A stretch of 64,000 bases of DNA from Nostoc sp. S13 (GTDB taxonomy: Bacteria > Cyanobacteriota > Cyanobacteriia > Cyanobacteriales > Nostocaceae), in the NCBI RefSeq assembly GCF_029379315.1, contig NZ_JAQYWQ010000002.1, positions 91,355-155,354 on the forward strand. Reading direction: 5' to 3'. The position numbers and the translations under genes are program-made. The notes beneath the pieces were generated by a model that did no database searches, was not told the origin of the DNA, and was given only the letters and a program-made list of their open reading frames with translations. Positions 8,154-18,173 of this stretch are shown here, in pieces. Within the stretch, counting starts at the first letter, position 1; every line of letters starts with the position of its first letter.

Positions 8154-8545
8154 ATGAGCCACTTATTGACGTTAGTTCACAAATATTTATATCCAATCAT
8201 AATTACATCTGTTAATTTACCAACTATCGTAATTACATCTGTTAATTTACCAACTATTGCTTGGCTGCAAATATTACGGAGAAACTACGTAATAATAACG
8301 TTGCTCCTGGGACTAAATTTCATCGTTGCTACTCCAGCAATGGCGGCAAATTTGTCTGAGGATTTACTCAAGCAACCAGCCACAGAAATTAGAGTTAGCT
8401 TGGGTAATTCGGCTAACGAACTCAAGCCGGGTGCTGAGGCAGAATGGGTATTTTGCCCCGGAAATCTGGCACTTATGGCTTATGTTGTTCAATACCGGGA
8501 CATACGGAAGCAGGTATGACTGGAGAAATTGCCATCAAGAATTAA
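8154..8545 (+). pseudogene. Broken cupredoxin (type I copper protein) gene
   Basis: The first frame encodes an N-terminal export signal ending ATPAMAANLSEDL, then ATEIRVSLGNSANEL, and jumps directly to LKPGAEAEWVF. The frame is then lost and ends at 8519. In another frame, from 8462, KSGTYGLCCSIPGHTEAGMTG and IAIKN follow up to a stop at 8543-8545. That tail carries the C-x4-H-x4-M copper-ligand pattern. The centre of the domain, including the first His ligand, is missing, so an internal deletion plus a frameshift have destroyed the gene. A 30-bp tandem duplication (8201-8230, 8231-8260) also lengthens the signal region. Confidence 0.75.
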
Positions 8546-8872
8546 AAATTAAAGATAATTGAGCAGTCGTAAAATTCTCTGCGTGCCTCTGCGCTCCTCT
8601 GCGTTAAAATTCCAACCCTGAATTTCCCACGATTTTACGCAAGGCTATACTAAGTTCCATAATGTGCAGCCAAAAATAAGTTAAGGCGATTTTGATTCAA
8701 GTCCAACACATCAGGAGTAGGCGAATGTGTTATTCTATATACGTTAGCGGCTAAACTGGAAGAATCTCTATCAGGGATTAAAATTACTTAAATTATAGAT
8801 ACTATTTCTCAAGTAATCTAGAGAAAGCATTGATACTTAAGCGGCAGAGCCACCAGTAATTATTAATTTCCT
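8546..8872. other. Intergenic region with a CTCTGCG-type repeat
   Basis: At 8576-8605 the tract TCTCTGCGTGCCTCTGCGC is repeated as imperfect decamers; the reverse complement form is seen at 49440-49472. The remainder has no gene that I can support and should carry the map promoter. Confidence 0.5.
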
Positions 8873-9700
8873 ATGAACATTTTCAGTAACTTACTTTCTC
8901 AAACAACTCAGCCTGCAAGTGCGAAAAAACAACGCCGAGGAATTGAAATTAAATCGCCGCGTGAAATTGAAATCATGCGCCAATCAGCGAGAATTGTGGC
9001 AACTGTCCTAAAAGAAATTTCTGAGCTAGTAAAGCCAGGAATGACCACGGCTGATTTGGATACTTATGCAGAAAAACGTATCCGTGAAATGGGTGCAACA
9101 CCGAGTTTTAAAGGATACCACGGTTTTTCCGGTTCTATTTGCTCCAGCATTAACAATGAAGCAGTACATGGTATCCCTAGTCCTAAGAAAGTAATTCGCG
9201 TTGGGGATGTATTAAAAGTAGATACGGGCGCTTATTACCAAGGCTTTCATGGTGATTCTTGCATTTCAATTGCTGTCGGTGAAGTGACGCAAGAAGCTGC
9301 TAAATTAATTCGCGTAGCAGAAGAAGCTTTATATAAGGGCATTGAACAAGTAAAGGCTGGTGTATACCTGCTTGACTTAGCTGGAGCAATTGAAGACCAT
9401 GTGAAAGCTAACGGTTTTAGTATAGTCGAAGAGTTCACGGGACACGGTGTCGGTCGTAACCTGCACGAAGAACCTTCAGTATTCAACTACCGGACTCGCG
9501 AGATGCCGAATGTTAAACTGCGTGCGGGGATGACATTGGCAATTGAGCCAATTTTAAATGCGGGTTCTAGACACACGCGGACATTATCTGACCGTTGGAC
9601 AGCAGTCACTATGGATAATTCTTTGTCGGCTCAGTTTGAGCATACAGTCTTGGTAACAGAGATTGGTTATGAGATTTTGACTGACCGTTCTAAGTTGTAA
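8873..9700 (+). CDS. map: Methionine aminopeptidase, type I
   Basis: A 275-residue type I methionine aminopeptidase, which removes the initiator Met from nascent proteins. The catalytic core begins at about residue 25 ([18 protein letters not shown]) after a short extension. The metal ligands fall in [15 protein letters not shown] (two Asp), the [14 protein letters not shown]is, the AIEPIL Glu and the FEHT Glu. His in [12 protein letters not shown] is the usual substrate-site residue. Cyanobacteria often have several map genes, so this may be one paralogue. It is monocistronic, with AT-rich gaps on both sides. Confidence 0.95.
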   Translation: MNIFSNLLSQTTQPASAKKQRRGIEIKSPREIEIMRQSARIVATVLKEISELVKPGMTTADLDTYAEKRIREMGATPSFKGYHGFSGSICSSINNEAVHGIPSPKKVIRVGDVLKVDTGAYYQGFHGDSCISIAVGEVTQEAAKLIRVAEEALYKGIEQVKAGVYLLDLAGAIEDHVKANGFSIVEEFTGHGVGRNLHEEPSVFNYRTREMPNVKLRAGMTLAIEPILNAGSRHTRTLSDRWTAVTMDNSLSAQFEHTVLVTEIGYEILTDRSKL

Positions 9701-9917
9701 TTGTTAGTTGCAATTATCTGTTGTGAAGAGAGGTGAAGCGTCAAAAAAGGGCGATTTGCCTCTTAATTTTTTTACGAAAATCGAAAGGCTCGGATTCGTG
9801 ACTTCTTAGATAAATCATAAATATCGTAATCATTTTTTAGTTTTGAATTATTTATCTGATCGCCGCATAGTTAGTTTTATAAAGGTTTAGGGATTGTAAA
9901 ACGAATAATGAATGAGG

Positions 9918-11234
9918 CTAAATTTGTACAAAAAAATTAGCTTCTATTGCTAGTTTTTGCGCTGACTCTAAGTTTGCTAAGGCTTTCTTTTCAATTAACA
10001 CTTTTTGACTTATAGATTTATAGTTAATTCGATAGTAAGCCAATTTCTTCTTTGCTTGCTCAGAAACTGATGTTTCATTAGGAATACTATCTAACAAGAT
10101 TATTGCCTGATGCCATTTGTTTTGTGCTTGTTGCCAGACTTGTAGAGGATGCGGCGGATTTTGAACCAGAGAAGCAGCCTCCATACCAAGTTTTTGAGCA
10201 GATTTAAAGTTAGCGATCGCTCTGCCTTCTTGAGTTAAACTTAGATTTATCTGCTGCAATTCTGGACTTTGCTCTTTAATTTTCCAACCACCAAAATCTA
10301 AGATTAATAAACTTGAGGCTATTATCAAAGCTGAACAGACTATTTTTTGTGTCGAAAATTTTGGTACTATTTCTACTTTCTGGCTAATAATTGCTTCTTT
10401 ATTACTTTCTTGGTCAAGCTTTTTTAGGGCTTCTTCTGCTTGTTCCCTTAAAGTGTCACCCTGAATAATTAAAGCAGCAATTTGTTGTTGGAAAAAATCA
10501 CAATCATTAAGAATATCTGTCAATTCTTGAAATTTACCATCACTCGATATAATTAATTCGTGGTCATCATCTAACCACTCTAAAGCAAAGCCAGATTTAC
10601 CATAAAAAGCAGACACTCCTAATAAGATATTTAATAAGCTATGACTATTTTTAATAGTATCAAAAATATAACTTAATTTTTGCTGTAATTGTAATAGCTC
10701 ATTTTGAGAATTGTTGATTGTTTGAATTTGACGCTCTAAAATATTAAAGTTGTTAAAGCCTAAGTTAATATTTAAGCTTTCAGCAATTACCTGAAAATTG
10801 GCTGTTATGCTGAAATGATTAATATCAGAATTTAGTTGATTGACCAACTGAACATCACTGAGAATATCAGCAGCAATTGCCTGCAAAAAATAACCCCATT
10901 CAATCCAAGCATCAATTTTTGATTGTAAATCGGTTAATGAAATTTTAGTTTCTGAGTGACCAAATTTTTCGGCGATCGCTGGATCTACTAATCCAACATT
11001 AGGTATAAACAAACTAGCTACTGTACCTATTCGAGGCAGTGTAGCGATCGCGGAATTTTTAATGTGATCAAATTTCAATTCCTGAGCAATTAATTTTTTA
11101 AGATTTCGTAGTTGTTCCTGAGCATTATTGATCAGGATAATTTGTTCGGTGATTTGATTAGAATCGCCAATAGTCAGTTTTAGACTCTGAATCAGTGTTG
11201 GCAATTCATTCACAAGTACTTCTAGGTTAGCCAT
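9918..11234 (-). CDS. Conserved hypothetical protein with central membrane anchor
   Basis: A 438-residue protein that I cannot assign. The N-terminal 280 residues are helical and coiled-coil-prone, rich in Gln, Leu and Asn. One clear membrane segment (about residues 300-320, VCSALIIASSLLILDFGG) follows. The C-terminal part has helical repeat-like units such as NFKSAQKLGMEAASLVQNPP and LANLESAQKLAIEAN, related to each other and reminiscent of TPR-like segments seen in Nostoc membrane proteins. It probably has a cytoplasmic N-terminus and an extracytoplasmic tail, though orientation is not certain. No neighbour suggests a role. Confidence 0.65.
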   Translation of the reverse strand: MANLEVLVNELPTLIQSLKLTIGDSNQITEQIILINNAQEQLRNLKKLIAQELKFDHIKNSAIATLPRIGTVASLFIPNVGLVDPAIAEKFGHSETKISLTDLQSKIDAWIEWGYFLQAIAADILSDVQLVNQLNSDINHFSITANFQVIAESLNINLGFNNFNILERQIQTINNSQNELLQLQQKLSYIFDTIKNSHSLLNILLGVSAFYGKSGFALEWLDDDHELIISSDGKFQELTDILNDCDFFQQQIAALIIQGDTLREQAEEALKKLDQESNKEAIISQKVEIVPKFSTQKIVCSALIIASSLLILDFGGWKIKEQSPELQQINLSLTQEGRAIANFKSAQKLGMEAASLVQNPPHPLQVWQQAQNKWHQAIILLDSIPNETSVSEQAKKKLAYYRINYKSISQKVLIEKKALANLESAQKLAIEANFFVQI

Positions 11235-11443
11235 AAATACTTCTTAGGGATTTGTCGAAACGTTTATGCGAAACAATTAAAATGACTTGAGTAAGACCGT
11301 AACCACGCCTGTTGCATCTGAGCATCCTAGTTGAGTGACAAATCTCAGTAGCCATAAAATGTATAATTCCCGGAAATACTGCTAAAGTAACAATTTAAGT
11401 TTTAAAATCCCAGAGAAAGACAAAATTACCCATTCACTAACGT

Positions 11444-12841
11444 ATGAATGAAGTTGATTTAGCATTTACCCCAGCACTAGAGTTGGCGCAATTAATTCGT
11501 CGCCGCGAAGTATCACCGCTAGAGTTGGTGGAAATATATTTAGAACGGATTGGGCAGTTGAATCCGCAATTAGGAAGTTATTTTACGGTGACGGCAGAAC
11601 TAGCGATCGCAGATGCCAAAGCCAAAACCGAATTACTGACAACTACCTCAGAACTACCGCCATTTTTCGGTGTGCCGATTTCCATTAAAGACCTTAACGC
11701 TGTAGCAGGTGTTACCTGTACTTATGGTAATCCGGCATTACTGAACAATATCCCTAATTATGATGATGGGATTGTGACGCGGATTAAGCAAGCTGGATTT
11801 ACTATTCTTGGTAAAACAGCCACTTCCGAATTAGGCTCATTACCTTACAGCGAACCTACGGGTTTTCCCCCAGCCAGAAATCCGTGGAATTTAGAATACA
11901 CCCCTGGCGGTTCCAGTGGTGGCGCGGCGGCGGCGGTAGCAGCCGGATTATGTGCGATCGCTCAAGGTTCTGATGGCGGTGGTTCAATTCGGGGGCCTGC
12001 GGCTTGTTGTGGTTTGGTCGGACTTAAACCATCTAGGGGCAGGGTGAGTAAAGCACCCGTAGGCGAACGCCTGGCTGGAATTGCCGCCAACGGCCCGATC
12101 GCCCGGACTGTCGCTGATGCTGCTGCCCTTTTGGATGCTATCTCTGGTTATGTCACAGGCGATCCTTACTGGTTGCCAGATCCCGAACCATCATTTCTCG
12201 CCGCTACTCAGACAAAACTCGGTGCTTTGCGAATTGCCTTTGACACTAACATTTCTCCTTTGGGAGAAGCTGATGCCAACTGTCAGCAAGGTGTCCGCCA
12301 AACAGTCCAGTTATTAGAACAACTCGGCCACCAAGTTGAACAGAAATCCCCAGATTTTAGCGGTTTAATTGAACCATTTCAAATCGTCTGGCAAGCTGGG
12401 GTAGCTGCGTCGGGACTTCCTGTTGAAGCCTTGCAGCCATTGAATCGCTGGCTATTTGCACGCACAGGTTCTGTTGGTGAGTACCTGCAAGCAGTTTCTC
12501 AAATGCAGATAGTGGCACGGCAGATTGTGGCGTTTTTCGATACCGTGGATGTGCTGGTATTGCCAGTTTATCTACATTCACCGATCATGGTTGGGGAATG
12601 GGCTTCGCTGAGTCCAGAAGAGACATTGCAAAATATTATTCAATGGATTGCCCCTTGTCCGCCTGCTAATGCAACTGGACAACCTGTGATCGCAATTCCT
12701 GTAGGCTTTGATAGTAAGGGTTTACCCATCAGTGTGCAGCTAATTGGTAAACCTGCGGCTGAAGCCACCCTGATCAGCCTAGCAGCACAATTAGAAGCGG
12801 CTAACCCTTGGATTGATCATCGTCCAGCCTTTGCAATCTAA
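11444..12841 (+). CDS. Amidase signature family protein
   Basis: A 465-residue amidase with the Ser-cisSer-Lys triad. The Lys lies in SIKDLNAVAGV (about residue 80), and the serines lie in the signature TPGGSSGGAAAAVAAG and the downstream GGGSIRGPAACCGLVGLKP. Family members hydrolyse amides or act as GatA subunits. This is not clearly GatA: it is shorter, and the C-terminal half differs from GatA. The substrate is unknown. It ends eight bases before a Crp/Fnr-type gene, so the two probably form a transcription unit. Confidence 0.88.
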   Translation: MNEVDLAFTPALELAQLIRRREVSPLELVEIYLERIGQLNPQLGSYFTVTAELAIADAKAKTELLTTTSELPPFFGVPISIKDLNAVAGVTCTYGNPALLNNIPNYDDGIVTRIKQAGFTILGKTATSELGSLPYSEPTGFPPARNPWNLEYTPGGSSGGAAAAVAAGLCAIAQGSDGGGSIRGPAACCGLVGLKPSRGRVSKAPVGERLAGIAANGPIARTVADAAALLDAISGYVTGDPYWLPDPEPSFLAATQTKLGALRIAFDTNISPLGEADANCQQGVRQTVQLLEQLGHQVEQKSPDFSGLIEPFQIVWQAGVAASGLPVEALQPLNRWLFARTGSVGEYLQAVSQMQIVARQIVAFFDTVDVLVLPVYLHSPIMVGEWASLSPEETLQNIIQWIAPCPPANATGQPVIAIPVGFDSKGLPISVQLIGKPAAEATLISLAAQLEAANPWIDHRPAFAI

Positions 12842-12849
12842 GGCTAATT

Positions 12850-13526
12850 ATGCAGGCATCCCTGGAACAACTTTCACAAATTATTGTCTTTGCAGGTTTA
12901 GAAACAGCAAACAAAGTAAATTTGCAACCTTACACTCAGGTGCAACACCATAGCAAAAGAGAGATTATTCTGCATGAGGGCGATGTTTTACCAGCAAAAC
13001 TCTATGCTGTTGTCAGTGGATCAATTCAAGTTACTAAAACAGCAACAACAGGGAAAAAAACGATTTTACGCGCCCTAGCTGCTGGAGAAATTTTTGCAGT
13101 TCCTGCTTTGTTGGGAAATGGAATTTCTCCGGTAACTGTTACTGCTGAATCTGATTGTGAGATTCTCACTGTAGAGCGAGATACTTTATTAAAAGCTATT
13201 GGAGAAAATCCTAAAACTGCATTACGAATGCTGATAGTTTTTAATAGTCGGATTCAGCAATTACATGAAACAGTCCACGGATTAGTTTCTGAAAGAGCTA
13301 TTGTTCGCCTTGCCAGATTAATTCAATATTTTGCTGCTGAATCTGGAACTGATCTACTTCACAAGGCGAGTGTTTAAAAGTCAAATTGTCTTATTATTGC
13401 ATGGCTCGGAGTAGGGGCATTACTTACGAAGAATGTGTGCGGTTAATTAAAAGTCTCAAATCAGTAATTGCTTATATTCGGGGTGGGAAGATGATGATAC
13501 TTGATGCTGAGAAATTGGATGCATAG
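12850..13526 (+). pseudogene. Crp/Fnr-family regulator, frameshifted before the HTH
   Basis: The first 175 codons encode a cyclic-nucleotide-binding-type beta barrel (EIILHEGDVLPAKLYAVVSG, GEIFAVPALLG) and the long dimer helix (RMLIVFNSRIQQLHETVHGL). The frame ends at 13377. One base out of phase, from about 13362, the protein resumes as GECLKVKLSYYCMARSRGIT, then YEECVRLIKSLKSVIAYIRGG, to a stop at 13524. This is the expected winged-helix DNA-binding region. A one-base loss explains the break. Unless rescued by recoding, the product lacks DNA binding. A sequencing error is the alternative. Confidence 0.78.
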
Positions 13527-13529
13527 TTT

Positions 13530-13600
13530 ACCGCACTTCTCTGCGAGACGCTACACGAACGACGCTGCTCAGTGACCACCGCAGGCATCGCGGATGGTAC
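13530..13600. repeat. Interspersed GAGACGCTACGCGAACG-type repeat
   Basis: The stretch around CTCTGCGAGACGCTACACGA and CGCAGGCATCGCGGATGG matches the repeat cores seen near 50830 and 62760-62930 and, in part, the insertion at about 59230. It lies between convergent genes. Confidence 0.55.
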
Positions 13601-13713
13601 ATTAGCATCTGAACATATTAGCTAATATGCTCTCTAAAAATCCCGGTGGATTTTTGCAAAAAACTACAAGAAAATAGCGATCGCCTGTTTTTAGTTTAAA
13701 CGCCAGTTGCAAG

Positions 13714-14553
13714 CTACAATTGCGAATTATATTCCCTTTCTTTTATCTTCTTAGAAAATTGGGATGCTTGCGTGCTTAAACCTAATTTCTTTAGCAAGAA
13801 ATATTTATATCTTTCCAAGGTAGACACACGAAATGTACTTTTGAATAACCATGCATCATTATCAACTGTAAAGGGAGTACCAACCTTAGCTACAAGAAAC
13901 GAAGAAGTATTATCTGAAGTTGAGACTAACTCTTCCCAATTAGCTGGCTGTTTTTTTCCCCAATTAAAAATTTCATTTAAACTTACGACTTGTAAAAGTT
14001 CCCTTCTAATTAAAGATGCTGAATTTCCGAAATATTGAATGGGATGAGAAAAAACATCACTTCCAAAATAATCTTTACTTGGACCCCACTGTCCCCCAGC
14101 ACTTGCATCTATATGCATTAAATTTATTGCCATAATATTTTTATCTTCATTAAGAATAGTCAGACCATGTTCCAAGATATTAATACAGTCTTGATGTGTT
14201 CCAACTATTTGAATATCGTCATCTAAATGTAAAATATAATCAGATTTACAAAGATTTAGACTAATAAGAATTCCAAAATTACTATGAGGGGGGTGGATCA
14301 TAGTATTATATCTTACACAATCAAAACGATTGATTTGATTGGATGATTGAAGTAGCTTTATTCCATTTAAATCAGGACTACTATCATCTAAAAATATTTT
14401 TTCAGCAAAAGGAAGCTCTAGTACTTTAGCCCAGCTTTGTATAGCACGACGAACAATAAGTGGACGGTAATCACGTAACGACTTAATATATGAGCATGTA
14501 GAAAATGATGTTTTTTGCCACAAATCGTTTCTGGAATTTTTGATATTATGCAT
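13714..14553 (-). CDS. Glycosyltransferase, GT-A (family 2-like)
   Basis: A 279-residue protein with a nucleotide-sugar-binding GT-A plan. IFLDDSSPD near residue 55 is the first acidic motif, and LHLDDDIQI near residue 110 is the DxD metal site. Later NSASLIRRELL and an acidic VDNDAWLF segment are typical of acceptor-side regions. It has no membrane segment. The gene is strongly AT-rich compared with the amidase beside it, which suggests acquisition by transfer. Donor and acceptor are unknown; a surface polysaccharide role is likely from family knowledge. Confidence 0.7.
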   Translation of the reverse strand: MHNIKNSRNDLWQKTSFSTCSYIKSLRDYRPLIVRRAIQSWAKVLELPFAEKIFLDDSSPDLNGIKLLQSSNQINRFDCVRYNTMIHPPHSNFGILISLNLCKSDYILHLDDDIQIVGTHQDCINILEHGLTILNEDKNIMAINLMHIDASAGGQWGPSKDYFGSDVFSHPIQYFGNSASLIRRELLQVVSLNEIFNWGKKQPANWEELVSTSDNTSSFLVAKVGTPFTVDNDAWLFKSTFRVSTLERYKYFLLKKLGLSTQASQFSKKIKEREYNSQL

Positions 14554-14963
14554 TTTTTTATACTTTCATACTGTATTTAGAGCAAACGCCATCAACATAA
14601 TCTTTTGGGAAATTCGATTTTATTACCAATCTGTAAAACAATTGTGGCGCTCTCGTCAACCCCTTCGCTTAATTTAAAGTATGACATTTCGTGCCACCCT
14701 ATGCACTATCAAAACTCAAAATTCAAAATTAAAAACCTCATAACCCCCTAAAACACCGATAATCAGATAGAAGCAGAGCCTAGCTCAGTAGCGTTAGTAA
14801 AAATTTTTGCAATAACTTAGAGATTAGTACAACTTCTAGCCACAGTCGAAACTGTAGGAGTGTTCCTTGGAAGATTAGCGTAAGTCCTAGGATAGATGAA
14901 AATAATAAAAGTATTAAGCAAAATGCTATTCAAAAAGTTAATTTATCTAATTAGGCAGTTTTT
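14554..14963. other. Divergent intergenic region between two glycosyltransferase genes
   Basis: This 410-base AT-rich gap should contain promoters for both flanking genes. It holds a short AATTCAAA-type repeat (about 14708-14730) and no open frame that I can support. Confidence 0.4.
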
Positions 14964-15872
14964 ATGAAAATAGCATATGTAATTTTGGCACATAAATATC
15001 CCGAACAATTAGTACGTCTTATTTATAAACTAAACACAGATGATGTTTCCTTTTTTATACATATAGATAAAAAAGTAGATGATAAAATTTATCATCATGT
15101 AGTGACTCAACTCAAGGATTTTTCAAATGTCTATTTCATAAAAAGATACCATTTAGCATGGGGAAGTTTTGATATTGTTAGAGCTAGTCTTAAAGGAATA
15201 AAATCAATAGTTGAAACAGGTACTTATTTCGATTATGTTATACACTTATCGGGTCAAGACTATTTGATAAAGTCAAATGAACAGATTAAAAAGTTCCTTC
15301 AAGAAAATAAAGGTAGAGAATTTATAGAGTATTTCCCACTACCTTGTAAAAAATGGTACAAAGGAGGTTTAACAAGATTAGAATCCTGGCATATCCCTTG
15401 GAAAGATAAAAGTTTTTGTATCCCCGAAAAGCGTGAGTTTAAATCTCGCATTAACTCTTTCTTATATTCATTGTTGATTTTGCTTTTACCGAAAAGACAT
15501 AAATTCCCTGAAGGTTTTGCTCTTTATGGAGGTTCAGCATTTTGGTGTCTAACGGGAGAATCCATAAAATGGATAAATGATTTTGTTAAGCAAAACCCTA
15601 AATTTGTTAATCGGTTTAATTACACTTATTGTCCAGATGAATTGTTTTACCAGATCCTAATTTTAAATTCCCCTTTTAAGGAAAAAATTATTAACACCAG
15701 CTTGACATATCTAGAGTGGTCTAACGTTAATTCTCTTCACCCAAAAATTTTAGAAAAAAATGATTTTGAGAAACTTAGAGAATCGGAAAAATTATTTGCC
15801 AGGAAGTTTGATATGACCATAGACCCAGATATATTAGATATAATTGATAAAATGATGTTGAGTAAATTTTAA
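14964..15872 (+). CDS. Core-2/I-branching-type beta-1,6-N-acetylglucosaminyltransferase (GT14)
   Basis: A 302-residue protein of the Branch family. It opens with IAYVILAHKYPEQLVRLI and HIDKKVD, the family's N-terminal signature, followed by WGSFDIVRASLKGIK, HLSGQDYLIKS, GGSAFWCLT and the late CPDELFYQ segment. These are the usual blocks of bacterial GT14 enzymes, which add sugars to glycans in an inverting, metal-independent reaction. There is no signal or membrane segment. The sequence is very AT-rich, like the divergent glycosyltransferase upstream, and the pair may be a small transferred islet. The exact sugar is not predictable. Confidence 0.85.
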   Translation: MKIAYVILAHKYPEQLVRLIYKLNTDDVSFFIHIDKKVDDKIYHHVVTQLKDFSNVYFIKRYHLAWGSFDIVRASLKGIKSIVETGTYFDYVIHLSGQDYLIKSNEQIKKFLQENKGREFIEYFPLPCKKWYKGGLTRLESWHIPWKDKSFCIPEKREFKSRINSFLYSLLILLLPKRHKFPEGFALYGGSAFWCLTGESIKWINDFVKQNPKFVNRFNYTYCPDELFYQILILNSPFKEKIINTSLTYLEWSNVNSLHPKILEKNDFEKLRESEKLFARKFDMTIDPDILDIIDKMMLSKF

Positions 15873-16365
15873 GTTGCAAACAAATTTTGAATTTTGGTCG
15901 TAGAGAAGAAATAATTAATTGTGAATTGCAAAATAGGGCTGCATATATAGCAGTCCACTTTAATTTTTAAAATTATTTGCGTAGACAGTGAGTAGGGAGT
16001 GGGGAAGAAGCCTTTTCGGAGTGTACTGATTTTTTTCAAAAATCAAATAGGAGTCCTATATTTAGATTAATTACTTGGATAATAGTCTTGCACAAAGACA
16101 CAAACAAGCAAAGTACTTCTTAGCGTTTTTGCGTGAGATTTACAGTGGATTTTATATAAAGAAACCACAGTTAAGTAGGTTGGGCATTACCATACCCACC
16201 CTACAAGGGACGAAAAACTTTCGCAACTTTCACTAAATCTACGTTAGCTAGTGGAATGATTAACAAAGTATGTTCAGTTTAATTCCCCTGCCTCTACAGC
16301 CACTTCTGTTTTGATGCCTAATTAAAATCCCCGTCACAAAAGGTAATTGCGAATTGCGAATTGGT
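15873..16365. other. Intergenic region, repeat-like, no gene seen
   Basis: A gap between convergent genes. It contains an AGTAGGGAGTGGGG tract near 15990 and a GTTGGGCATTACCATACCCACC imperfect palindrome near 16180. No coding frame is convincing. Confidence 0.4.
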
Positions 16366-17232
16366 TTAAGTTGCCCGATCAATTTTTTGCACTTCTTGTT
16401 CAGATAGTTTCACATTGATAGCTTGTGCTGAGTCTTCAATGCTGGAAACCTTGCTAGCACCAGGAATTGGCAAAATAGCAGGCGACTTGGAACGCAACCA
16501 CGCCAAAACGATATTATACACAGACACGCCTTTTTCTTTAGCTAACTGAGCGATCGCAGGGATATCTTGCAAGTCCTGATGACGACGCCTACCACCAAAG
16601 GGACTCCAAGGCAAAAAGGTCAATCCTTGCTCTTGGCAATACTTCAACACGCCGTCTTTTTCTGGCTGTCGTTGCCAAGGGCTGTATTGATTTTGCACCG
16701 AGACAATATCCACGATATCCCGCGCCCGCTTAATTTGTTCAACGGAAAAGTTAGAAACTCCCACAAACCGAATCAAACCAGCCTCTACTGCTTCTTTAAC
16801 TGCTGTCAGGGATTCTTCAATGGTGTAATTAGTATCGGGCGAATGGTATTGCCAAACATCGATGGGTTTAGCACCACCCAACGACTCAAAACTGACTCTA
16901 ATTGTTTCGCGTAAATGTTCTGGGTTGCCGTTGCTTGTCCAGTTGCCATCGGGACGCATCAAACCGCCCTTAGTTGCCACTATTATTTGGCTAATATCAC
17001 CTTTGTAACTAGTAAGTGCCTTGTGAATTAGCCGCTCATTGTGGTGCTTATCTGACTCATCTTTGCAGTAAGAATCGGCAGTGTCAATAAATGTAATACC
17101 CAACTCCAAGGCACGATGAATAACTTGGATTGATTGCGATTCGGGAGGGCGATTAGAAATTGACATGGGCATACCACCCAAACCAATAGCACTCACAAAG
17201 ATATCAGTTTTTCCTAGCTGTTTGGTTTCCAT
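16366..17232 (-). CDS. Aldo/keto reductase
   Basis: A 288-residue NADPH-dependent (beta/alpha)8 reductase. The catalytic tetrad is visible as Asp and Tyr in FIDTADSYC, Lys in VATKGG and His in WQYHSPD. LPIPGASKVSSIEDSAQA near the C-terminus is the nucleotide-binding loop. Family members reduce aldehydes and ketones, and the substrate is unknown. I chose the METKQLGKTDIF start at 17232 because the extra nine upstream codons are not part of the fold. The gene stands alone between a repeat-rich gap and a divergent membrane protein. Confidence 0.9.
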   Translation of the reverse strand: METKQLGKTDIFVSAIGLGGMPMSISNRPPESQSIQVIHRALELGITFIDTADSYCKDESDKHHNERLIHKALTSYKGDISQIIVATKGGLMRPDGNWTSNGNPEHLRETIRVSFESLGGAKPIDVWQYHSPDTNYTIEESLTAVKEAVEAGLIRFVGVSNFSVEQIKRARDIVDIVSVQNQYSPWQRQPEKDGVLKYCQEQGLTFLPWSPFGGRRRHQDLQDIPAIAQLAKEKGVSVYNIVLAWLRSKSPAILPIPGASKVSSIEDSAQAINVKLSEQEVQKIDRAT

Positions 17233-17393
17233 GTTTCTAGCTATAGCTTTCTGCCCCAATTATCTATCAGTTAGCCAAAGATTTTTTAGCGATCCATCAG
17301 AAATCTTCCCTAGTACTTAGACTTGATGATCCGTAAATGAGCGACGAGGGGAATACTCTACTCAGGGGTTAAATATTCTATATACAAGTACAG

Positions 17394-18173
17394 ATGAAAA
17401 TTATAAAGGAAACCCGTACTAGATTGCAGCTAAAGCATCGACCACTCGAATATTGGTTTAGCGGGTGGTGCATTTTTACTGTCTGTTTAAGCTTTTTGAT
17501 TTACTGCTTAGTTTTTGATTCTGCTTCAGTTCAAATAACTTGCGCTTGCATCTCCCCAAACCAAGTTAACTGTGAATTGAAGCGGTTTAATTTGCTGGGA
17601 AGTATGGAGAAACTCAAAATGTTTGATCTCCAGGAAGCATACATTCTTACAAAGACTGGTAGCAAAGGGAGTAAAACCTATCAAGTTATGATTGTAACTC
17701 CATTTGGAGGCTTTGCTCTGCTATCGCATCTTAGCTATCAAGAGAATCAGGAAGTTACCTTTCAAATCAACGATTTTATCAACTCTGGGCAAACTTCCCT
17801 ATTAGTGCAGCAGAATCAGCGTAATTATCTATTTTTCTTAAGTTTATTTATATTGATTATTATGGCGATGCCTACGGCGGTAAACTACGCTGCTTATTTT
17901 CCAACATCACCTGTAACTACCTGCACTTTTTATAAGAGTCTCGTTCAGGTATTTATAGAACGTAAAACTCTGCGTGGTAACAAAATTATAGAACATCGAC
18001 TAGAAAATATTCTGCGTTTTGATATCCAAGAAAAGCAATATAAATACTCCAAGCTTTATCGGGCTGTAATTGTGCTAAAATCATTCAAGCAAATTCCAAT
18101 TAACCCACAATACACTGATGAAAAAAGCATCAGATATGTAGTTTCTAGAATACACTTATTTCTAAAATATTAA
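17394..18173 (+). CDS. Hypothetical membrane protein, two hydrophobic segments
   Basis: A 259-residue protein that I do not recognise. Hydrophobic segments lie at about residues 21-41 (YWFSGWCIFTVCLSFLIYCL) and 143-165 (NYLFFLSLFILIIMAMP). The stretch between has a Cys-rich turn (ITCACIS) and beta-rich sequence, and the C-terminal third is basic. The layout resembles PH-like membrane proteins of unknown role. The stop codon is the first three bases of a MITE-like element, so the natural C-terminus may have been cut short. Confidence 0.6.
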   Translation: MKIIKETRTRLQLKHRPLEYWFSGWCIFTVCLSFLIYCLVFDSASVQITCACISPNQVNCELKRFNLLGSMEKLKMFDLQEAYILTKTGSKGSKTYQVMIVTPFGGFALLSHLSYQENQEVTFQINDFINSGQTSLLVQQNQRNYLFFLSLFILIIMAMPTAVNYAAYFPTSPVTTCTFYKSLVQVFIERKTLRGNKIIEHRLENILRFDIQEKQYKYSKLYRAVIVLKSFKQIPINPQYTDEKSIRYVVSRIHLFLKY

